Shown here piece by piece: positions 1 to 5,700 of a stretch of DNA of 7,255 nt (position 1 is its first letter; every line of letters begins with the position of its first letter). The notes under the pieces were generated by a model. The model saw nothing but the letters and a program-made list of their open reading frames with translations, was not told the DNA's origin and ran no database searches. The DNA comes from Lachnospiraceae bacterium. GTDB taxonomy: Bacteria; Bacillota_A; Clostridia; Lachnospirales; Lachnospiraceae. The stretch spans positions 1 to 7,255 of the forward strand of contig JAIKXO010000206.1 of NCBI GenBank assembly GCA_024684065.1, written 5' to 3'. A program made the translations under genes and the position numbers.

Positions 1-6
1 TTTCTT

Positions 7-2127
7 CTAAGCCATCACAAAATCGATGTTCCTGTTCTTCATATCTACCGAATCAACCCTGACCTTCACATTCATCCCCAGCACATAGCGCTTCTTCTTT
101 TCCTCGCACTTAAGCTCATAGTTTTCTTCATCATAAACATAGAAGCCGTCAAGGGAGCTTACATGAACCATGCCCTCCGCGGTATTTTCGAGCTCGACAT
201 ACATCCCGAAGGCCGTTATCCCGCTTATCACCCCGTCAAATACTTCACCGATCTCGGAAAGCATGTACTCCGCCTTCTTCAGCCTGTCCACTTCCCTTTC
301 GGCCTCGTCGGCAAGCCTCTCTGTCCTGCCCGACTGCTCACAGACGGCAGGCAGTAATTCGTCATAATGTACCTGGCGCTCCTCCTTAAGCCTCCCCCTT
401 ATATCGTCCTTTATTATCCTGTGGATCTGAAGATCCGGATAGCGCCTTATCGGGGACGTGAAGTGGCAGTAATACCGGCACGCAAGGCCGAAGTGCCCCA
501 GGCACTCCACGGAATATTTTGCCCTCTGCATGGACCGGAGCGTCAGCCTGCTTATAAGGCTCTCCTCCGCCGTATCCTCACACTTAACGAGAAGCTTCTG
601 AAGCTCCTTCGGATGGATCTCGTCCCCCTTTATATGAAGGCCGTATCCGAAGTTGCTGATAAAGGCGGAAAGCTTCTTCATCTTTTCGGGATCCGGATCC
701 TCATGTACCCTGTATACAAAAGGATATTTCATCCAGAAATAATGCTCCGCCACGGTCTCATTGGCTGCAAGCATGAATTCCTCAATGAGCTTTGTAGCAT
801 CATTCCGGTCATACGGCCTTATATCTGTGGCCCTTCCGTTTTCGTCAAGCTCTATCTTTGTCTCAGGCAGGTCAAAGTCAATGGAGCCCCTCTTCTTCCT
901 CTTTTCCCGGAGGATCGCCGCAAGCTCCCCCATCTTAAGCAACATCGGAACAAGCTCCCCATACTCGGAAAAAAGCTCAGACTGCTCCCTTCCTGAAAGG
1001 ATCTTATCCACAACGGTATAGGTCATCCTGCGGTTAGTCTTTATCACGCTTTCCACTATCTCATGGTCGATAACCTCTCCGCTCTTATCTATGGTCATTA
1101 TACAGCTTAACGTCAGCCTGTCGACATTCTCATTCAGCGAACATATCCCGTTCGAGAGCCTCACGGGTAACATCGGGATGACCCTGTCCGCAAGATAGAC
1201 GCTGGTTCCCCTCTTAAGAGCCTCCTTATCAAGGGCGGAATACTCCTGGACGTAATTTGAAACATCCGCTATATGTACCCCGAGAATATAATTCCCCCTG
1301 TCATCAGTCTCAAGGCTCACCGCGTCGTCAAGGTCCTTTGCATCCTCGCTGTCTATCGTCACCATCAGCTTGTCCCTCAGGTCCCTTCTTCCGAGCATAT
1401 CCGCCTCTGATACCGTATCCGGCACTCTGTCTGCCTGTTTTTTCACCTTTTCCGGAAAATCGGTCGGAAGATCATAGCTTTTTATTACAGACAGTATATC
1501 AACTCCGGGCTCGTCAGGGGAACCAAGGATCTCGATTATCTTTCCGTCCGGGGATTTACGCTCGGAACCGTAGTCGATTATCTCGCAGACGACCTTCTGT
1601 CCGTCCCTTGCATCCATGGAGCGCTCAAGCGGAATAAAGATATCCCGGTTTATCCTGTCATTGTCGGCTATCACAAACCCGTACCTGTTTGAGGATTTGT
1701 CGAAGGTTCCCACCACTGTCTTAAGAGCCCTTTTCAAAACCTTAGTAACGACTGCTTCCCTACGCCTGCCGGTCTTCTCTCCGGAAATCTCCGCCTCCAC
1801 GATATCACCGTCAAAAGCGTTAAGGGAATCGTCCCCTCCTACAAAGAAGTCCTCCTTCTCTCCCTCGGTCTCAATAAACCCAAAGCCCCGTGAGTTCGCC
1901 CTGTAGGTTCCGACAATTGTCCTGTCCCAGACAAGCTGATACCTTCCTCTCTTCGTTATCTCGACCGTGCCCTCGGCGAGCAGGGAATCCAGCACCGCCT
2001 TAAGCTCGTCCCGTTCCTCCCTCTTTACCTGCAGAAAGATCGCAAGCTCCTTTTCCTTCATCGGGGAATAGGATTTCTCCGACAAAAGCTTCAATATTAT
2101 CTTTTTTCTGACATCAAACATATTCAT
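7..2127 (-). CDS. rnr: Ribonuclease R (3'-5' exoribonuclease, RNB family), complete
   Basis: RNase R degrades structured RNA processively from the 3' end in the cytoplasm. It acts in mRNA decay, rRNA quality control and, with SmpB-tmRNA, decay of non-stop mRNAs. The 706 residues show the full family layout: winged-helix N-terminus (about 5-65), two cold-shock/OB domains (about 67-130 and 137-205), RNB catalytic domain (about 249-575) and a C-terminal S1 domain (about 627-706). The metal-binding aspartates fall at D259, D265, D267 and D268 in DSEDAKDLDDA, with the same spacing as in RNase II. TSPIRRYPDL (557-566) and the AEREV segment near 609-613 complete the active site. The protein stops right after S1, without the Lys-rich tail of enterobacterial RNase R. 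The start is uncertain by two codons: ATG at 2127, or ATG at 2121, which has AGGG seven bases upstream. TAG lies two codons before the first ATG, so no longer in-frame start is possible. It probably initiates downstream of the terminator at 2228-2263. Confidence 0.96.
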   Translation of the reverse strand: MNMFDVRKKIILKLLSEKSYSPMKEKELAIFLQVKREERDELKAVLDSLLAEGTVEITKRGRYQLVWDRTIVGTYRANSRGFGFIETEGEKEDFFVGGDDSLNAFDGDIVEAEISGEKTGRRREAVVTKVLKRALKTVVGTFDKSSNRYGFVIADNDRINRDIFIPLERSMDARDGQKVVCEIIDYGSERKSPDGKIIEILGSPDEPGVDILSVIKSYDLPTDFPEKVKKQADRVPDTVSEADMLGRRDLRDKLMVTIDSEDAKDLDDAVSLETDDRGNYILGVHIADVSNYVQEYSALDKEALKRGTSVYLADRVIPMLPVRLSNGICSLNENVDRLTLSCIMTIDKSGEVIDHEIVESVIKTNRRMTYTVVDKILSGREQSELFSEYGELVPMLLKMGELAAILREKRKKRGSIDFDLPETKIELDENGRATDIRPYDRNDATKLIEEFMLAANETVAEHYFWMKYPFVYRVHEDPDPEKMKKLSAFISNFGYGLHIKGDEIHPKELQKLLVKCEDTAEESLISRLTLRSMQRAKYSVECLGHFGLACRYYCHFTSPIRRYPDLQIHRIIKDDIRGRLKEERQVHYDELLPAVCEQSGRTERLADEAEREVDRLKKAEYMLSEIGEVFDGVISGITAFGMYVELENTAEGMVHVSSLDGFYVYDEENYELKCEEKKKRYVLGMNVKVRVDSVDMKNRNIDFVMA

Positions 2128-2168
2128 GCCCTAAACCCAATCAATATCAAAACCGGGGCTATAATCAT
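2124..2168 (-). CDS. Possible 14-codon leader ORF overlapping the rnr start (ATGA)
   Basis: A short ORF encodes MIIAPVLILIGFRA. Its ATG (2168-2166) follows GGAGG (2178-2174) by five bases, which is a far better ribosome binding site than the one in front of rnr. Its TGA (2126-2124) overlaps the rnr ATG (2127-2125) as ATGA, the arrangement used for translational coupling. The peptide is very hydrophobic and has no recognised family. A role as a coupling leader for rnr is inference. Against it, the same gap also carries a 13-codon ORF (2206-2165, itself ending in an ATGA overlap with this ORF) and a 23-codon ORF in the rnr frame (2202 to the TAG at 2133-2131). Short ORFs this size therefore occur here in every frame, and only the strong Shine-Dalgarno sets this one apart. 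Confidence 0.3.
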   Translation of the reverse strand: MIIAPVLILIGFRA

Positions 2169-2173
2169 ATATG

Positions 2174-2178
2174 CCTCC
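2174..2178 (-). promoter_or_regulatory. Strong Shine-Dalgarno (GGAGG) about 50 bases before rnr
   Basis: GGAGG lies five bases before the ATG at 2168, in the 162-base gap between secG and rnr. It is the best ribosome binding site in that gap. It is too far from the rnr ATG to serve it directly, so it either drives the 14-codon leader ORF or occurs by chance. Immediately before rnr there are only GGG (2138-2136, eight bases from ATG 2127) and AGGG (2132-2129, seven bases from ATG 2121). Confidence 0.35.
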
Positions 2179-2227
2179 ACGGCTTATCCGAAGTGTCATC
2201 ATACATATGCTTCCAAAACGCTCTGAT

Positions 2228-2263
2228 AAAAAATAAGCACTCTTAAGCAAGTCTCAAGAGTGC
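2228..2263 (-). terminator. Intrinsic terminator after secG
   Basis: Read on the minus strand, the arms 2263-2253 and 2247-2237 form an 11-bp stem (GCACTCTTGAG with CTTAAGAGTGC, one G:U pair) around a five-base loop. TTATTTTTT (2236-2228) follows directly. It begins 26 bases after the secG stop. This is a standard Rho-independent terminator, and it implies that rnr is transcribed from its own promoter or by read-through. The run of Ts is only on the minus-strand side, so it acts in the direction of secG. Confidence 0.85.
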
Positions 2264-2289
2264 CTTCAAATACCTGATAATAAAAATCC

Positions 2290-2529
2290 TTAAAAATTCT
2301 TAAGGTTCAGTATCACCGCAAGAAGCATGAACGCCACGGCCAGCCACTTCGTATACTTTACAAGCATTCCCTCCATGGAACGGCCCTTGTTCTTCCCCCA
2401 GTAGCTCTCAGCCATTCCCGAGATAGCGCCAAGCCCAGCAGACTTTCCCTCCTGCATAAGAACGATCGTAGAAAGCACTATGCAGACTAAAACAAATATT
2501 ATTGTAAGAATAACTCTTAAAACACCCAT
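2290..2529 (-). CDS. secG: Preprotein translocase subunit SecG
   Basis: SecG is the small accessory subunit of the SecYEG protein-export channel in the cytoplasmic membrane. It speeds SecA-driven translocation. The 79-residue protein has the family's usual size and layout: a first membrane helix (about 4-25), a conserved cytoplasmic loop with LMQEGKSAGLGAISG (about 24-38), a basic segment (KNKGR) and a second membrane helix (about 60-77). The start is well supported by GGAGGA (2541-2536) six bases before the ATG. The gene appears monocistronic: it has a candidate promoter and palindrome upstream and a strong terminator 26 bases downstream. secG next to rnr is a common Firmicutes order, although here a terminator separates them. 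Confidence 0.95.
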   Translation of the reverse strand: MGVLRVILTIIFVLVCIVLSTIVLMQEGKSAGLGAISGMAESYWGKNKGRSMEGMLVKYTKWLAVAFMLLAVILNLKNF

Positions 2530-2607
2530 CTTAAATCCTCCGAATATAAAGCGTGCCGGTTAAAAACCCTTTCCGGCCAGGCCTTTCTTTAATAAATAAA
2601 CGATCCA

Positions 2608-2619
2608 TGACCCGGGTCA
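2608..2619. promoter_or_regulatory. Perfect 12-bp palindrome TGACCCGGGTCA upstream of secG
   Basis: Both strands read TGACCCGGGTCA. It lies about 80 bases before the secG ATG and just downstream of the candidate -10, so it would cover the first bases of the transcript. That position suits a repressor operator for a dimeric regulator. No regulator is recognised, and a single 12-bp palindrome can also arise by chance. Confidence 0.3.
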
Positions 2620-2626
2620 CAGACAA

Positions 2627-2660
2627 AATGTAGTTTAGCACAAAGCGCAGTCAAATTCAA
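2627..2660 (-). promoter_or_regulatory. Candidate sigma-A promoter for secG
   Basis: Two overlapping minus-strand readings fit. One is TTGAAT (2660-2655), a 17-base spacer and TAAACT (2637-2632). The other is TTGACT (2654-2649), a 16-base spacer and TACATT (2632-2627). All -10 hexamers match the consensus only 4/6, so this is plausible but not strong. It lies between the terminator of the surface-protein gene and the secG ribosome binding site, where a secG promoter is expected. The resulting 5' leader would be about 90-95 bases. Confidence 0.4.
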
Positions 2661-2719
2661 GCACAAAAATCCATAGAATATGACTTACCCTGATAAAACG
2701 ATGTTTCAGGTTTACATAA

Positions 2720-2754
2720 ATCGGCCGGCTCCATTTTACCCGGAGCCGGCCGAT
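2720..2754 (-). terminator. GC-rich hairpin terminator after the surface-protein gene
   Basis: A perfect 13-bp inverted repeat (ATCGGCCGGCTCC at 2720-2732 with GGAGCCGGCCGAT at 2742-2754) surrounds a nine-base loop. It begins 28 bases after the stop codon of the surface-protein gene. On the minus strand the following bases are only TTATGTAAA, a poor T tract. The hairpin is strong but release may be leaky. On the plus strand four Ts follow, but no plus-strand gene approaches it. Confidence 0.65.
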
Positions 2755-2782
2755 GTTTTACTGCCTGATCATAAGATTTGAT

Positions 2783-5700
2783 TTATTTAGCCTTTTTCCT
2801 CTTCGAGCTCTGCACGAAAACTGCTATTATCGCGCCTATGCTTGCTAAGAGGATTATGAGCCAGAGCGCTATGTTAGCCGCGTCTCCCGTAGCGGGACCT
2901 ACTCTCTCTCCGAGCACGCCCTGTTCCGGAGCACTCCTTACGCCAAGGACACCCTGAATCGGGCTCTCGTTCTTTACCCTTCTCTCGCCGAGCACGCCTG
3001 CCTGTGTGGGAACCGGCGTTGCCGGTGTTGCCGGCGTTGTCGTTCCTGCAGGAACCGGAGTCACGGTCGTTGCAGGTACCGGTGTCATCCTCTCTCCAAG
3101 TACTATCGGAGTTGGAGGCGGTACGATCGGAACCCTTGTTACCGGCGGCAGCGGAGGAGGCGTGATGCCCTCTCTGTAGTCAAGTATCGAATACCCGCCG
3201 TTGACCACCTGTACGGGAGCATAGTCCACTGTGTCAGCATTAACCTCAAAGGTGTAGACCAAAGGCCTTCCGTCTACATCCACATTGGTCACATACCCTT
3301 CCGGAGCCTCAAGTTCTATGAAGTAGTAGCGATCCCAGGGCAGCCCGTCTACCCTGATGCGTCCGTATCCATCTGTCACATACCTTCCGTACTCATAATA
3401 CGCATCTGCATATATCGACGAAGCTATTGCCGCGCTCGTTCTTCTCGGCGTTGCCGAATACAGGCCGAATACCGCGCCTGCAAGGCTTGCCTCGAAGTTG
3501 CCTGAATCTCCCGAAGCCTTATAGAGCTCTACGGAACCGGTCTTCTTCCTGTCAAGGAATGTTACCGTGCTGTATCTGTAATCCCTGCTCGCAGCAGCCA
3601 CACCGGGCCTTGAAGCGGTCGCTTCGGTTACTGAGAAGATCTCAGGCCTTGTATTAAGCTCATAGCCCTTCGGGGCCCTTACCTCGTTAAAGTAATAGGT
3701 TCCGTAAGGAAGTCCCGTCACGGTGAGCCCGCCTGCGGGAGCTAAAAGCCTTGTCGCGGTACCGTACCCCGCTGTTGCGGAGTAAGCGTAAACACCGTTC
3801 ACATAATCCACCGGTATCACATATACTCTGCTGCCGTTAAGCCTGAACAGCTCGAACTCAGCGCCGGAAAGCGGCGTCCTGTCAACCTCGTCACGTTTCT
3901 CAAGCCTTACCTCGCCTATGATAGGATCATCAATCATTGTTACGAGCTGGGTCGTTCCGTCATTGTTCATCGTGAAGGTGACCGGATCGGCTGCGAAGTA
4001 TCCGTCAGGAACGGAAACCTCTTCAAGCCTGTACTCTTCTCCTGCGGTCAAAGCCTCAACATAATGGCTTGACGTTGTGGAAACCCAGGTATCAACAACT
4101 TCACCTGTCTTAACCCTTATAAGCCTTAATGTCGCTCCCGGAAGCTCCGCGTTGTTGCTTGCGTCGAGCTTCGAGATACGGACTCTGTTCGGAGTATTGG
4201 TAAAGTCCGCGCTGGCAAAGTCTGCGCTTGAAACTGCTGCAGCATCGTCAATGGACGATACAGGCCTGTAAGCCACTCCGTCTGCAGTATAAACCACCAC
4301 ATATCCGTCTGCGGGTGAGGAACGGTATCCCTCCACAGAGCGTTCCTTAACAACATAGGTGATCGGAACGGCGGCATCTCCAGTCATGTCATACTTAGGA
4401 AGATCCTTAAACATGTATGAGCTCTGGTAGTAATTGATCGTGGTGCTTAAGGATTCTCCGCCCGCATCTTTCACGGCCGTGAGCTTAAGCTGCCCGTCGG
4501 CGTCCTTGACAGGTTTTCCGTCCGCACCGGTTTCCGCCCTGTAAAGATCGATAAATACCGGAGGCCTCTTCCTTATGTCGCTTGTAATATCCTTTTCGGT
4601 ACCGTCTGAATCAATGAATCTGCCCGGCCACGACTTATTTCCGCCGATATTGACATATTCGTTGTTCCAGGTATTGGTGATGGTCACCTCTACGGTACTC
4701 GGTTCAAGAGCCGTTACATTTCTGATATCCGGGATATCTACATTGAAGATTCCTTCCTCGGAGATCTCCCTTCCGGTATCGGCATTGAACTCTTTCAGGC
4801 TGTACTCATGCAGTTTAGCACTGTATTCACCGTTTTCATCATATTCCGCGGTGAATCTGTCAAGATTCTTAAACTCAAATTTCCAGTTCTCTTCCTTTCC
4901 GGTATAAACCGACTGGATAGGTTTACCGTCCCTGTATAGATCGATCCTCAGGTTCGGGAGCCTGACCTCCTCACTTGCGGGAACCTTGCTCCATACCTTT
5001 TCCCCAACTATATCGATCTGTGAGTGATCGGGCGTATTGGTGACAACAACTTCATACAGGTTGCCTCTCTTCGGCTCGGTCACTTCAACCGTAAACTTGT
5101 CCGAACTGTTCTCGGTTACATAGTAATCATACTTCTTACCGGTAGTTGTATTATACTTCGGAAGAGGCTTGCCCTTGTCATCGCCTTCCGTGATCTCGGT
5201 AAACTTAAATCCGTATTCCGCGAAATCATCATATTCGTTCTTAGCGATCGTCTCTGTCGCAACTATGACATCATTCTCAGGATCACGTTCTCCCTCAGCC
5301 CTTCTGAGATACAGGGTGATATCCTCTACAGGCGCGGTATTGAGCTTACCGTCAAACATTCTGTAGAGCTCCCATCTCTTGGTAACGAGGACCTCGGTAT
5401 CCGGCCAGCTGTTTAAGGTATTGATCAGTTCAACAACCCCGTCATTGGTCGCGGTTCCCTGAGTTGCGGTATATCCGTTATAGCCCTCCGTAAATCTCTC
5501 GGTCACGCTGTAGATATACTGCTTGCCATCATCATTATACTTTTCAAGCCCTGTTAAGGATAAGATAGGCTCTCCGCTCTTTGCGCATTCCTTTAGCTTA
5601 TCCTTTAAGATAGTATACGTTCCGTAAGGCCTGCTCTCGCCGCCTGTAACGCCCTGCTTCACATCGAGATAGATCTCGTCAGGATATTCAAAGTCGTTCT

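Noticed and set aside
367..996. 209-codon open frame on the plus strand
   Set aside because: It lies wholly antisense to the conserved RNB domain of rnr, has no ribosome binding site and no recognisable protein pattern. The other plus-strand frames are also antisense shadows of rnr or the surface-protein gene.
2131..2202. N-terminal extension of rnr from an upstream in-frame ATG
   Set aside because: The frame is open from 2202 but is closed by TAG at 2133-2131, two codons before the rnr ATG. The RNase R N-terminus already has its normal length without it.
2198..2203. TATGAT as a -10 element for rnr
   Set aside because: The hexamer matches 5/6, but nothing resembling TTGACA lies 15-19 bases upstream and there is no extended -10. 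Too weak to list as a promoter.
2555..2577. Inverted repeat GCCGG/CCGGC before the secG ribosome binding site
   Set aside because: Only five base pairs around a 13-base loop, with no T tract. It is not convincing as a riboswitch, terminator or operator.
4126..4377. 83-codon minus-strand frame inside the surface-protein gene
   Set aside because: It is an alternative frame of the fourth Cna-B module and the start of the next module, with no ribosome binding site and unlikely composition.
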